Below are positions 8,281 through 17,913 of a stretch of 45,602 bases of DNA, piece by piece. How positions within the stretch are numbered: the first letter of the stretch is position 1; every line of letters starts with the position of its first letter. The stretch lies in assembly GCA_001829415.1 (NCBI GenBank), contig MIBE01000010.1:139223-184824 (forward strand), given 5' to 3'. A program made the translations under genes and the position numbers. The notes under the pieces were generated by a model. It searched no databases. It was not told the DNA's origin and worked only from the letters and a program-made list of their open reading frames with translations. Source of the DNA: Spirochaetes bacterium GWF1_51_8. Its GTDB lineage: Bacteria > Spirochaetota > Brevinematia > Brevinematales > GWF1-51-8.

Positions 8281-10620
8281 ATGAAGAAATGCGTCACTCT
8301 ACTCTCCTTGATGTTCATGAGCCTGTGTTTTGTCGGAACGGTATTTCCCGATCAGCAGAAATCGATGCAGTGGATCGGCAAGGGGCTGACCTTTCAAAAA
8401 ACCGACCCATACCGCGCGAGTCTCGAGTTTAAAAAGGCTATCGAGAGTTCGCCGCAATGGGACTATCCGTATATTCTTATCGCCGATCTCTATAATAAAA
8501 ATTTTTGCCTGTCCGAGGCGGTACGGAACTATGAAAAAGCGCTGAAGCTCGGACTGTCGCAGAAGGGGCTGGAGTACCAGGTGTATTCCGAGCTCGGTCT
8601 TCTGTATATCAAAACGGGCGAGTACGCGAAGGCTAAAGATACGATCAAAGCCGCGCAGAAGAAAAAGCCCGGCAAGCTCGATCAGGCCGAGGCCGACCTA
8701 TCGCTCCTCATCGAAACCGTCACCATGTTAAGCAACTCGCCGTTCGGCGCGATCCCCGTCCTGAAGGAAGTGCTCGAGCGCCATCCCGACTGGGTGTCGG
8801 TGTATGTACATCTTGCGGCCGCAGTGGGGCTGATGGGTGATATGAACGCGGCGGTGGTGGCGTTGAAGAACGCCCTGAAGTTCAACCCGCTCAAATGTAT
8901 CGCGCTCGCCGATGAGACCGCCGGAAGCGGCAAGAACGCGTTCTACTTCATCAGGCATCCCGCGAATAACGGGCATTGGGAACTCACCCTGAGCCTTCCC
9001 GCCGGGACTTACGCATACCGCCTTTTCCTGAATTACCGTTATCCCGACGAGAAAGCCGCGCTCGACCCGGAGAACAAAGAGGTGTGGGAGAAATCGCCCG
9101 GTCTCTTCCTGAACACATTCGGTATCAAACAGAACTGGGATAAAAAGACATTCCATTACCTCACGTTTCCGACCGACCCCGTTTTTATCTCTATTGAAAA
9201 TAAGATCGCCGTGCTTCGGCTGGCGTCGCTGACAAACAAATACCCCGAACCCGGGAAGTATTTTGTCAATCCGGCCGTGAACTCGAAGTACACGACCAAT
9301 ATCACGATGAGCTATTACGACCCGAACGCCTACGCGGTGTGGGCGGTAGGTACGTTCAACCAGTGGGGCAAGGAGAAGGGCTCGGGGAATGTCGAGGAGA
9401 TATCGCCCAAGTACTACTGGCCGCTCCACGGCCCGGACGAGAACGGGGTGTGGACGATTACCACTACCGCCGACCTAAATTTCCACGAATATGCCTATCT
9501 TGTGAACGAGGACTACTATGCGAAAGACCCGAATGTCAATCATCTTTCATTCAAACGGCTGACGAACACGCAGAACATTATCGGCTCCGCCAATTCGGTC
9601 ATGGGTTTCGAAGACCTTTATCTTGTCGATTTCACGTTCTACAGGAAGAACGCCACGACCGTGTGGCTTGTCGGAGATTTCAATTACTGGGGCGGAACAT
9701 ACTACACGGTCAAAAAAATACTTCCCGGCTACTATGTCGAGATGCTGGACCCGGACAAGGACGGGAACTGGCACGCGCCGGTGTACCTCACGAAGGGAAA
9801 GCATATCTTCCGCTTTGTGGTGAACGGGACGTCATGGGTAGTCGATCCGAAGCAGAAGACGGACAGCCAGAACCTGAGCGAGGCGAATAACATCATCATA
9901 GTGGGTGAGGAAACCGGAAACATTCAGGCGAATGTGACGAATAAACCCGTGGTCGATCCCGACGGAAAGGCCGAAGTGGAGTTCAGTTACCTGAACCCGA
10001 AGGCGCAGTCGGTTTGGCTGGTGGGAGATTTTAATTACTGGGGCGGGAAGACGACCGACCTCAAGGAACTGAGTCCCGATTTTTACTACGCGATGACCGG
10101 CCCGGACGAAGCCGGATACTGGAAGGTTAAAACGAGACTCCCTGTCGGAGCGTATTACTATAAGTACGTGGTGGATGGAAAAAACCTGCTGACCGACAAG
10201 GAAAAGAAAATGGTCAAGGTGCAGGCCGGGGCGTCGTCGACCTATAACAATGTCGTCTATATCGGGCTCGAGACGTTCCCCAAGGGCGAATACTACGGCA
10301 TGGATAAGGACTTCGGGGTAGAGACTGTATTCAAATACACCGCTGAAGCCCAGGACATCACGAATGTCTGGGTGATCGGCGATTTCAATATCTGGGGCGG
10401 CAAGTACCTGTTTAAGGATTTCATCGAGGGTTACTATTACCCGATGTCGAAAACGGCGGTCAAGGGCGAATGGATTGTGAAGGTAAAACTGACGCCCGGG
10501 CATTACCAGTACCGTTACGTGCTCAACGGTAAAAAAGAGATCACAGATAAAAATTCCGTCCTGACGGAAAAAGATACCTATAATAAGGCCGTATCGGCCG
10601 TAGAAGTCGTAACAGAGTAG
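8281..10620 (+). CDS. Exported TPR protein with four to five CBM48-like repeats
   Basis: The 779-residue protein starts with a signal peptide (about 1-22). Residues 25-205 hold about five TPR helices pairs (SLEFKKAIESSPQWDYPYIL, EAVRNYEKALKLG, GEYAKAKDTIKAAQKKKP). Then come repeated E-set/CBM48-like domains at about 345-425, 453-535, 567-650 and 682-770, plus a degenerate copy at about 217-300. Each has a VWLVGDFNYWGG-type strand pair and ends in a YYYKYVVDGK-type strand, the hallmark of glycogen-binding CBM48/AMPK-beta domains. The repeats are about 110 residues apart. It probably binds alpha-glucan or another ligand outside the cytoplasm, or acts as a scaffold; no catalytic domain is present. 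It lies between a receiver gene and a histidine kinase gene (9-nt gap). The related domain in the phosphatase at 4875 suggests a shared ligand. Confidence 0.82.
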   Translation: MKKCVTLLSLMFMSLCFVGTVFPDQQKSMQWIGKGLTFQKTDPYRASLEFKKAIESSPQWDYPYILIADLYNKNFCLSEAVRNYEKALKLGLSQKGLEYQVYSELGLLYIKTGEYAKAKDTIKAAQKKKPGKLDQAEADLSLLIETVTMLSNSPFGAIPVLKEVLERHPDWVSVYVHLAAAVGLMGDMNAAVVALKNALKFNPLKCIALADETAGSGKNAFYFIRHPANNGHWELTLSLPAGTYAYRLFLNYRYPDEKAALDPENKEVWEKSPGLFLNTFGIKQNWDKKTFHYLTFPTDPVFISIENKIAVLRLASLTNKYPEPGKYFVNPAVNSKYTTNITMSYYDPNAYAVWAVGTFNQWGKEKGSGNVEEISPKYYWPLHGPDENGVWTITTTADLNFHEYAYLVNEDYYAKDPNVNHLSFKRLTNTQNIIGSANSVMGFEDLYLVDFTFYRKNATTVWLVGDFNYWGGTYYTVKKILPGYYVEMLDPDKDGNWHAPVYLTKGKHIFRFVVNGTSWVVDPKQKTDSQNLSEANNIIIVGEETGNIQANVTNKPVVDPDGKAEVEFSYLNPKAQSVWLVGDFNYWGGKTTDLKELSPDFYYAMTGPDEAGYWKVKTRLPVGAYYYKYVVDGKNLLTDKEKKMVKVQAGASSTYNNVVYIGLETFPKGEYYGMDKDFGVETVFKYTAEAQDITNVWVIGDFNIWGGKYLFKDFIEGYYYPMSKTAVKGEWIVKVKLTPGHYQYRYVLNGKKEITDKNSVLTEKDTYNKAVSAVEVVTE

Positions 10621-10629
10621 GAAGGCAAT

Positions 10630-12411
10630 GTGAAGATCCGGATCCAGTACAAAATTTTCGCCCTGTTCATCCTGATAGTCGCGCCGCTGGTGGGAACGCT
10701 CTACCTCGGAATCAACAGGCTGTTTGTCGAGAACTTCTCCGAGTACCTGAACAGCAGGGTGGAACGGTCGGTCGAGACTGTCGAGAGCACGCTCGGCAAT
10801 ACTCTCTTTATGAACATGCAGTTCATCAAGGCGTTCGGTACGATAGCGGAACTGAACTCCGCGCTCGAGAACAATGAACTCTTAGTGTTCCCCTACATCC
10901 TCGAGAAGTACCGTTCGGATTACGGGTTCGACAGCCTTCAGCTTTACTCCACATCGGGAGAAATACAAGCCGAGGCGGGAAGAAAGTTTCCCGTCGAGAC
11001 GACGCTGTTCCTGAAAAACTACGGCGGCTCGGGTGCGTTCTCGGGAATAGTCGAACGCGGCGGGAATCTCTATTTCACAGCGAGCTCATATAGCGGGAAC
11101 AAGAAGTCTGTTATTGTCGGGAAAACCCTTCTCGACGACAGAACTGCTTTAAAGATATCCGAAACTATCGGCGCGAACGTAATAATCTACACGGAAGGTA
11201 AGGTAACCTCTTCGCTTTTATCCGGGTCGTCTGACGGGACGAACCTGATGATCTGGGCGGAACGGCAGAGCGCGGAAGTGATGGAATCGACAAACAGGCT
11301 GATTGTGCATGACGAGGAGTTCGGGCTGTCTATCGCGAAATTTCCGATGAAGGATTTCATGGGGAAGCCCGTGGGCGCTATCGTGATCGGGATGTCGTCG
11401 TCGTGGATACTCGAATCGCAGAAGCAGCAGCAGGAACTGATCCTCCGCATCTCGATAGCGGGCTTACTCTTCGCGATGATCATGGCGTTCATCTTCGCGC
11501 GCGGGATTACCAATCCCCTCCGCAAGCTGACGTTCTGGGCCGAGAAGGTGAGCGAGGGCGACCTCGACTATCAGGTGAAGATACGAGCGCATGATGAGGT
11601 CCACGACCTTTCGCACGCGTTCTCGATCATGATCGGCAACCTGAAAAAAAGTTTCGACGAAATCCATAGACAGAACATCGAATTGAAGAAACTCGACCAA
11701 CTGAAAAGCGACTTGATCTCTAATGTGTCTCATGAACTGAGGACGCCGATTACGACGATCTTCGGTTCGGTGGAATTCCTCCTTTCCGGCGAGATCGACG
11801 GCGATCCGGATACGGTGCGCGAATTCTACGGCTCCATCTTTAACGATATCCGCGTGCTGAAAAAGATCGTGAATAATTTCATCATGGTTTCGGTGATCGA
11901 CAAGGATGAGTTTTTCGAGAAGGACATCGAACTAAAGGGCTTCCTGACGGAATTCAGCGGGCAGGAAATCGATACCGACCTGCGTCCGCTCGCGTCGGAG
12001 AAAAATATCGCGATAGAAGTCCCGGGTCTGAAACATGCGGGGAAGAAAAAAATCGTCATGCGCTCGGACGAGACCTACCTGCGGCATGTTCTCTTCGAAC
12101 TTGTCCACAACGCTGTAATCTACAACCGTGAGGGCGGTAAGGTGAAACTTGGAGTCGAGACCGGCGCGGACGGATTGTCGTTCAGGGTGGAGGATAACGG
12201 GATAGGGATATCCGAGAGCGAAGCGGGAAAGATATTCGACCGTTTTTATAGAGTGGTGTCCGAGCGGACTTACGAGGTCTCCGGAATCGGGCTCGGGCTT
12301 TCGGTCGTCCGGCAGATTTGCGAACGGCTGGGCTTGAAAATAGTCGTCGAGAGCGAAACCGGTAAGGGCACGGCGATCATTATCACCGGAATAAGCTATA
12401 CACAAGAGTAA
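10630..12411 (+). CDS. Membrane sensor histidine kinase (Cache-like sensor, HAMP, HisKA, HATPase_c)
   Basis: The 593-residue protein starts at a GTG (10630) preceded by AGGAAGG; the overlapping ATG at 10628 is followed at once by a stop. TM1 (about 8-28) and TM2 (about 272-295) flank a roughly 240-residue extracytoplasmic sensor resembling a Cache domain (LFLKNYGGSGAFSGIVERGG, VIVGKTLLDDR). A HAMP linker (ITNPLRKLTFWAEKVSEGDL), a HisKA helix with the H-box NVSHELRTP near residue 370, and a HATPase_c domain (N-box NAVIYN, DNGIGIS, GIGLGLSV) follow. It would autophosphorylate on the H-box His and transfer to a receiver, possibly the one at 7880. It lies in a tight run with the TPR/CBM48 gene upstream (9 nt) and another kinase downstream (9 nt). 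Confidence 0.93.
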   Translation: MKIRIQYKIFALFILIVAPLVGTLYLGINRLFVENFSEYLNSRVERSVETVESTLGNTLFMNMQFIKAFGTIAELNSALENNELLVFPYILEKYRSDYGFDSLQLYSTSGEIQAEAGRKFPVETTLFLKNYGGSGAFSGIVERGGNLYFTASSYSGNKKSVIVGKTLLDDRTALKISETIGANVIIYTEGKVTSSLLSGSSDGTNLMIWAERQSAEVMESTNRLIVHDEEFGLSIAKFPMKDFMGKPVGAIVIGMSSSWILESQKQQQELILRISIAGLLFAMIMAFIFARGITNPLRKLTFWAEKVSEGDLDYQVKIRAHDEVHDLSHAFSIMIGNLKKSFDEIHRQNIELKKLDQLKSDLISNVSHELRTPITTIFGSVEFLLSGEIDGDPDTVREFYGSIFNDIRVLKKIVNNFIMVSVIDKDEFFEKDIELKGFLTEFSGQEIDTDLRPLASEKNIAIEVPGLKHAGKKKIVMRSDETYLRHVLFELVHNAVIYNREGGKVKLGVETGADGLSFRVEDNGIGISESEAGKIFDRFYRVVSERTYEVSGIGLGLSVVRQICERLGLKIVVESETGKGTAIIITGISYTQE

Positions 12412-12420
12412 GGGCGGGAT

Positions 12421-15051
12421 ATGTTTTTACTGTTTATCGATATAGTCATCGTACTTGTCTTCTGTTTCCTCGGTATCCGCATTCTGGTGCGGAACCGCAG
12501 GAATCCCGTGAACATCGTGTTTTCAACTATCACCCTTTTCAGTGTCATTTTTTTAATTAATGTCGATGTGATGCTATTATCGGGCGACCCCGCCGCGATT
12601 CTATTCTGCGACCGGATGAGTGTTTTCCTCGGATCGCTATTGACCTGCTCTATCTTTATCCTTTCAGCGTTATTCCCTGTCCGGATTCTCAAGCTCAAAA
12701 CGGTACTGATTGTCCTGCTAACTCTCCCGCTCGTCGCGGTCGGGATATACGCGCTCCTGACCCCGTTCACGATCATCGAGGCGAGTGTAATCGGCGGTAC
12801 GCTGATCGAGAAAACCGGCGGCGGATTCTATATCTGGTTCGGGATGATGCTGGTCTATACCGTTGCGTCGCTCATACTGTTTGTCCGCAGTTACCGGACT
12901 ACCAGATACGCCCGTTACCGTTCGCGTCTCCTCCTGATATTCTGGGGAATCATCCTTTCGACGGTCATCATCCTTTTCCTTTCGGTGCTACTCCCCGAAT
13001 TGGGTAATTCCGACTTTTATCATGCGGGGGTTTCCATTGCCGCCGTGATATTTATTCTCTCGATCTCCTACGCGGTCGTTTCGGAAAAACTGATCGATAT
13101 CAATAACCTCATTCTCGATATCCTGAAATGGGTTCTCACTATCGCGATGCTCGCCGGATTTGTGACATTGAGCGTCGTCGTAATCGAGCCGATGCTCGAC
13201 AAGACGGAAGTCTATAAAAAGATCGGACTCTACTGTATCGACGCGCTCGTGTTCTATTTCTTCATGCAGTTGTTCATGCCGACCATTGAAGGCTGGTTCA
13301 AGAGAAATAGAAATAGCCTCCAAAAAGTTTTCGATCAATTTATTGAAGAACTGCTGAAGGTGCAGAAGACGAACGAGCTGATCCTTAAAACAGTCTCCAC
13401 TGTTAAAACCGCGCTCGGCTTATCGAAGATGGAGTTCTTTCTATTCAAAAACCACGCGTTGACCTCGCTCGATTCTCCGGGGAAGGATACGAAAATTCCC
13501 GCAGGCGTAGTGAACTATTTTGTCGGGCATAGCGGAGTCCTCGAACTGGAAGAATTTTTAATCGAGCACGACAGCATGGGAGGGGATACGCAGATCAAGA
13601 CCTTTCTCGAGAAACACGGCGCGGAGATCGCGGTGCCGCTTGTTTACGGCGACAGCCTGATCGGCGTGATCGTGATCGGCGAGAAACGGGACAAGTCGAG
13701 TCTCAATATGCACGAATTCCGCTTCCTGCAGGAACTCAGGAAGTATCTGACTATCGCGCTCAATAACGCCATCCTTGTCGACAACCTCGGCGAGATCGTG
13801 CAGGACAAGACCGAGGAGATGCAGGGACAGAAGCTCGCCCTGGAATACGCTCTCAACACGAACGAACGCGATATGTATATCTTCCGTTCGATCAACGAGA
13901 TTTCGCGCCTCCTCCTGTCGATCAACTACTATTCCGCCAAAGACCTTTATCATACTATCGCTGATATCTTCCCGGGTTTCATCAATATCGAGAATGTCGC
14001 GGTATACGGATACTCGAAAAAGGACGGGGTGTTCAGCCTGCTTGTCGCGAACAATATCGACCTCAATGTCAAGGAGTATCCGAAGACGGCCGCATACTCC
14101 CCGAGATGTATTCTCGGGATGGTGGTCGAGACCGGGAAATCCGTGTTCATCGGCGACATCCATGAGAATAAGGGATGCGATCCCGAGGAACTCGCAAAGT
14201 TCGGTGTGGTGAAGTCCGTGATGGCGATCCCGATCAAGGTGCGCGGCGAGATCAGCGCAATCGTCCTTTTTGTCGATAAAATCGATAACGATACGTTCGA
14301 TAAGTACGACTTCTATTTTGTGAACACGGTCTCGCACCTTCTCAATGTCTCCCTCGAACGGGTGGTGATCTTCGAGGACAAACTGAAGTCCGAACGTTTC
14401 ACCGCGATCGGCCAGATGGCAGCCAACATCATCCACGATATCAAGAATCCGATGGCCGGGATTATCGGTTTCGCGGAATGCCTCTCGTCGCCGGAGTTTT
14501 CCGAGGAGGACAAGGCCGAGTTCGTCAAGATGATTATTTCCGAATCGGAACGCCTTGTCGCGCTGGCGTCGGAAATCCTTGAGTACACCCGCGGCGAGAT
14601 CAAGATCAAGAAGTCGGAGGTCAAGATACCGGAGTTCATGGACGAGGTCGACAGCCTGCTCCGGATGATGTTCAAGGAGCGCGGGATCAGGTTCTTTATG
14701 AATGTCGGCTATGACGGGACGATCTCGTTCGACGGCGACCGCATGAAACGGGTGTTTTACAATATCGCGCATAACGCGATGGACGCGATGAAGAACGACG
14801 GCGAGTTTACGCTGAATGTGAGTCTCAAGGGCGATAGGGCGGTATTTTCGCTGAAGGATAACGGGAAGGGCATCCCGAAGGAAATCCGCGACTCGCTTTT
14901 CGAGCCGTTCGTGACCTACGGGAAGCACGGCGGGACGGGGCTGGGGCTCGCGATCACGCGTGAGATCGTGCATCTCCATAAGGGCGAGATTACGTTCGAG
15001 ACCGCCGCAAACACCGGGACGACATTTTATATCGAACTGCCGCTGGAATGA
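12421..15051 (+). CDS. Sensor histidine kinase with multi-TM N-terminus and two GAF domains
   Basis: The 876-residue protein has seven or more hydrophobic segments in residues 1-290, resembling the 7TM-type N-terminal region of histidine kinases. A first GAF-like domain (about 310-455), a coiled coil (KTEEMQGQKLALEYALN), a second GAF domain (about 480-650) and the transmitter follow. The H-box is IIHDIKNP near residue 672, and the ATPase motifs are NIAHNAMDAM, DNGKGIP and GGTGLGLAI. HDxKNP-type H-boxes are typical of NtrB-like/HPK4 kinases. The gene begins 9 nt after the preceding kinase, so the two are co-transcribed. It carries no receiver of its own. The signals for the membrane and GAF domains are unknown. 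Confidence 0.9.
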   Translation: MFLLFIDIVIVLVFCFLGIRILVRNRRNPVNIVFSTITLFSVIFLINVDVMLLSGDPAAILFCDRMSVFLGSLLTCSIFILSALFPVRILKLKTVLIVLLTLPLVAVGIYALLTPFTIIEASVIGGTLIEKTGGGFYIWFGMMLVYTVASLILFVRSYRTTRYARYRSRLLLIFWGIILSTVIILFLSVLLPELGNSDFYHAGVSIAAVIFILSISYAVVSEKLIDINNLILDILKWVLTIAMLAGFVTLSVVVIEPMLDKTEVYKKIGLYCIDALVFYFFMQLFMPTIEGWFKRNRNSLQKVFDQFIEELLKVQKTNELILKTVSTVKTALGLSKMEFFLFKNHALTSLDSPGKDTKIPAGVVNYFVGHSGVLELEEFLIEHDSMGGDTQIKTFLEKHGAEIAVPLVYGDSLIGVIVIGEKRDKSSLNMHEFRFLQELRKYLTIALNNAILVDNLGEIVQDKTEEMQGQKLALEYALNTNERDMYIFRSINEISRLLLSINYYSAKDLYHTIADIFPGFINIENVAVYGYSKKDGVFSLLVANNIDLNVKEYPKTAAYSPRCILGMVVETGKSVFIGDIHENKGCDPEELAKFGVVKSVMAIPIKVRGEISAIVLFVDKIDNDTFDKYDFYFVNTVSHLLNVSLERVVIFEDKLKSERFTAIGQMAANIIHDIKNPMAGIIGFAECLSSPEFSEEDKAEFVKMIISESERLVALASEILEYTRGEIKIKKSEVKIPEFMDEVDSLLRMMFKERGIRFFMNVGYDGTISFDGDRMKRVFYNIAHNAMDAMKNDGEFTLNVSLKGDRAVFSLKDNGKGIPKEIRDSLFEPFVTYGKHGGTGLGLAITREIVHLHKGEITFETAANTGTTFYIELPLE

Positions 15052-15056
15052 ATTAT

Positions 15057-15206
15057 GGGGAGTTCTAAAAACTCCATTAAAACCCAAAAAGGCACTGTTC
15101 TTTCATTCCCCCTACGGCCTACCTTCGGGGACAGGCTGCGAACTCAGAAAGATGAATGTCTTTTTTCAAATTTTTATTAATTACATGAGTTTTTTGAAGT
15201 GCCTTT
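15057..15206. repeat. Intergenic structured element (short hairpin plus long inverted repeat), copy 1
   Basis: Just after the kinase stop, GGAGTT (15059-15064) pairs with AACTCC (15070-15075) around a CTAAA loop; no U-tract follows, so it is a poor terminator. Downstream, AAAGGCACT (15088-15096) and AGTGCCTTT (15198-15206) form a perfect 9-bp inverted repeat enclosing 101 nt with further short pairings. The same arrangement, GTTCTAAAAAC followed by CATTAA and later GAAGTGCC, recurs at 37944-38053. The rest of this 243-nt gap (15207-15294) shows nothing recognisable. Confidence 0.5.
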
Positions 15207-15294
15207 AATTGCAGAATAGGATAAATTTAGCATAGCGGCGTCTACTATTTTCATAGAGCCAGACAATCAATCAAGGTGTCCTTTGTAGGATGTT

Positions 15295-16404
15295 TTAGCT
15301 TTTACTCTTCGCCAGTCTCTCATCCAGCTTACACAAACCTAATTGGCCGCAGGCGGCGGCGATCTCGCGCCCCTTACCGAAACGCTCCACGAACGGGATG
15401 CCGTGCTTTCGGAGGAAGCCCTTGAAATGGCGGTATTCCTCGTCGGTGGGCGGCGAAAGCGGTATCTCGTCGACCGGGTTGTAACGGATCAGGTTCAGGT
15501 GGAACTTGATCCCTTGGAGCGAACGCTTCATCGCGAGCACGTCCTCTTCCTGCGAGTTGATGCCGTTCAGGAGGACATATTCGAACGTGATCCGGCGGTC
15601 GATATGCTGCTGATAGTATTTGACCGCGTCGAGGATGTTGTTCACGGAATGTGTGCGGGCGACAGGCATGAGGACTTTGCGCTTCTCCTGGTTGACACTG
15701 TTGAGCGAGACCGCGAGGCGGATCTGCAGGCCGATCTCGGCAAGCTCCTTGATCTTCGGGGCGATCCCGGCGGTCGAGATAGTGATATGGCGCGCGCCGA
15801 TATGAAACCCGCCCGAAAAGGCCAATATCCCTATCGCCTTCATAACGTTCTCGAAGTTGAGCAGGGGCTCGCCCATCCCCATGAACACGATGTTGGTCAC
15901 CGCGCGCCCGGGGGTTTCTCGTTTATACTTTTTTTTGGCATACCTGTCCATGAGGAGTATCTGCGAGACGATCTCGCCCGCGGAAAGGTTCCGTTTGTAG
16001 TCCAGGCGTCCGGTTGCGCAGAAGTTGCACCCGAGGGGGCATCCGATCTGCGACGACACGCACACAGTGAGCCGTTCGGGGCCCAGGGTCTCGGTCTCGT
16101 CGTCGATCTCGCCGCCCTGAAGGAGCACGCTCTCGATGTAATGGCCGTCGTAGGTGCGGAAGAGGAACTTGACGGATTCGCCCGACGGGTCGGCCTGTTC
16201 CTCGACCGGTTCGAGCTCGATCACCTTGTACCAATCCTTGAGCATAGGCCGCAGGTCCTTCGGCAGGTCGGTCATCTGCTCGAAGTCGAAGACCGAACGG
16301 CGGTAGATCCACCCGAACACCGGGTATGCCCGGCTCGGCTGGACGTTATTCGCGATAAAACTGTTTTTCAATTCGCCGAATGTCAATTCGAGCAGATTAT
16401 CCAT
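15295..16404 (-). CDS. rlmN: Dual-specificity rRNA/tRNA adenine-C2 methyltransferase RlmN
   Basis: The 369-residue protein is full length for RlmN, a radical-SAM enzyme that methylates C2 of A2503 in 23S rRNA and of A37 in some tRNAs. The 4Fe-4S cluster motif CxxxCxxC is seen as GCPLGCNFCATG. The family motif FMGMGEPLLNFENV and the C-terminal catalytic Cys (AAACGQLGL) are present, and the N-terminal region (residues 1-90) matches the helical accessory domain of the family. It lies 78 nt downstream of gatA on the same strand and is probably co-transcribed with it. No terminator is visible after it. Confidence 0.95.
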   Translation of the reverse strand: MDNLLELTFGELKNSFIANNVQPSRAYPVFGWIYRRSVFDFEQMTDLPKDLRPMLKDWYKVIELEPVEEQADPSGESVKFLFRTYDGHYIESVLLQGGEIDDETETLGPERLTVCVSSQIGCPLGCNFCATGRLDYKRNLSAGEIVSQILLMDRYAKKKYKRETPGRAVTNIVFMGMGEPLLNFENVMKAIGILAFSGGFHIGARHITISTAGIAPKIKELAEIGLQIRLAVSLNSVNQEKRKVLMPVARTHSVNNILDAVKYYQQHIDRRITFEYVLLNGINSQEEDVLAMKRSLQGIKFHLNLIRYNPVDEIPLSPPTDEEYRHFKGFLRKHGIPFVERFGKGREIAAACGQLGLCKLDERLAKSKS

Positions 16405-16482
16405 AATTACTCCGTTTTTAATGAGGGAACCCCTTTCAACTGCGGGACATTCACAAGGGGGACGGTGAAGGGTAAGCGTGGA

Positions 16483-17913
16483 CTATTTTTCTATCGCCTT
16501 CGCGACATTGAGGATCGTTTCTTCGCCGAGGAGATGCCCGATCACCTGCGCGCCGACAGGTAAGCCTGAGGATGTCATCCCCGCCGGTACGGACACAGCC
16601 GGTACACCCGCGAGGTTGACCGAGATGGTAAAGATGTCTGAAAGGTACATCGCGATAGGATCGTCGGTCTTCTCTCCGATCTTGAACGCGGGGGTGGGCG
16701 CGACCGGTGTCAGGATCGCGTCGGTCGCCTCGAACGCCTTCTCGAAATCGCGCTTGATGAGCGTGCGGACTTTGAGCGCCTTCATATAGTAGGCGTCGTA
16801 GTACCCGGCGGACAGCACGTAAGTCCCGAGCATGATACGCCGTTTGACCTCGGCGCCGAAACCCTTGGAGCGCGAACGGATATACATCTCGGAGAGGTAC
16901 TTCGCTTCCTCATCGCGGAATCCGTACTTCACGCCGTCGAAACGCTCGAGGTTCGAGCTCGCTTCGGCGGTCGCGACGATGTAGTAGGTCGGCACCGCGT
17001 ATTCGGTGTGAGGCAGGCTGATATCGACCATCTTCGCGCCTTTATCTTCCAGTCTCTTGATCGTTTCTTTCATGACTTTCTCGACATCTTTGTCCATCCC
17101 GTCGATGAAGTATTCCTTCGGGATGCCGATCTTCATCCCTTCGACCTTGCCCGTGGGACGGGTGGGTTTGCGGGTGAAATCGAGCGAGGTAGAGTCCTTC
17201 GGGTCGTAAGCGGAGAGGGCGTCGAACATCAGGGCGGTGTCGTCGATAGTTCGGCAGAACGGGCCGATCTGGTCGAGCGAGGACGCGAACGCCACGAGGC
17301 CGTAACGGGATACAGTGCCGTAAGTGGGTTTGAGGCCGACCACTCCGCAGAGCGATGCCGGCTGACGGATCGAACCGCCTGTGTCGCTGCCGAGCGCGGT
17401 GGGAGCGAGCTTCCCGGCTACCGCCGCCGCTGACCCTCCCGACGATCCGCCGGGGATCCTGTCGCGGTCGTACGGATTTCTCACGATGCCGTAGTAAGAT
17501 GTTTCCGTCGACGAACCCATCGCGAACTCGTCCATATTCGCCTTCCCGAGCGGAACCATCCCTTCGCCGAAAACGAGCTTATCCACCACTGTGGAGTTGT
17601 ATGTCGCGACATAGCCGGTCAGGATATTCGAGGCGCAGGTTGTGGGAAAACCCTTGAGATTCATATTGTCCTTGACCGCGACCGGAATTCCGGTCAACGG
17701 GGTATGATTTCCCTTCGCGATACGGCTGTCGGCCTCTCTGGCGCGTTCCATTGCGAAATCCCCGAGTACGGCGATATACGCGTTGAGCGGCTTGGAGTCC
17801 TTCTGATCGGCTTCGATTGCCTTCAGGTAGGCGCCGGTGATCTCGGTCGACTTCAGCTCTTTTTTGCTTAAGGCCTGCGACAGTTCGGTGACCGTCATAT
17901 CGAGAATGTTCAT
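16483..17913 (-). CDS. gatA: Glutamyl-tRNA(Gln)/aspartyl-tRNA(Asn) amidotransferase subunit A
   Basis: The 476-residue protein is a full-length amidase-signature enzyme. The Ser-cisSer-Lys machinery is visible: the Lys in PVAVKDNMNLKG, the Ser-rich loop GGSSGGSAAAVA, and the nucleophilic Ser region SDTGGSIRQPA. GatA releases ammonia from glutamine and passes it to GatB, which amidates misacylated Glu-tRNA(Gln) or Asp-tRNA(Asn). The length and the IPGGSSGGSAAAVA block are typical of GatA rather than of general amidases. gatC and gatB are not in the window. GGGGAAG precedes the ATG at 17913. rlmN follows on the same strand. Confidence 0.95.
   Translation of the reverse strand: MNILDMTVTELSQALSKKELKSTEITGAYLKAIEADQKDSKPLNAYIAVLGDFAMERAREADSRIAKGNHTPLTGIPVAVKDNMNLKGFPTTCASNILTGYVATYNSTVVDKLVFGEGMVPLGKANMDEFAMGSSTETSYYGIVRNPYDRDRIPGGSSGGSAAAVAGKLAPTALGSDTGGSIRQPASLCGVVGLKPTYGTVSRYGLVAFASSLDQIGPFCRTIDDTALMFDALSAYDPKDSTSLDFTRKPTRPTGKVEGMKIGIPKEYFIDGMDKDVEKVMKETIKRLEDKGAKMVDISLPHTEYAVPTYYIVATAEASSNLERFDGVKYGFRDEEAKYLSEMYIRSRSKGFGAEVKRRIMLGTYVLSAGYYDAYYMKALKVRTLIKRDFEKAFEATDAILTPVAPTPAFKIGEKTDDPIAMYLSDIFTISVNLAGVPAVSVPAGMTSSGLPVGAQVIGHLLGEETILNVAKAIEK

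Noticed and set aside
15057-15080. Terminator after the second histidine kinase
   Set aside because: The GGAGTT/AACTCC hairpin is followed by ATTAAAA on the plus strand, not by a U-tract, and the same hairpin recurs as part of a repeat element.
13558-15087. 509-codon open frame on the minus strand
   Set aside because: It lies wholly across the histidine kinase gene on the other strand. The kinase has full conserved motifs, while the antisense reading is His/Asp/Arg-rich without any family pattern, as expected from the codon bias of this genome.
15343-16563. 406-codon open frame on the plus strand
   Set aside because: It is the antisense shadow of rlmN, whose CxxxCxxC and other motifs are complete. 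No ribosome-binding site or domain supports the shadow.
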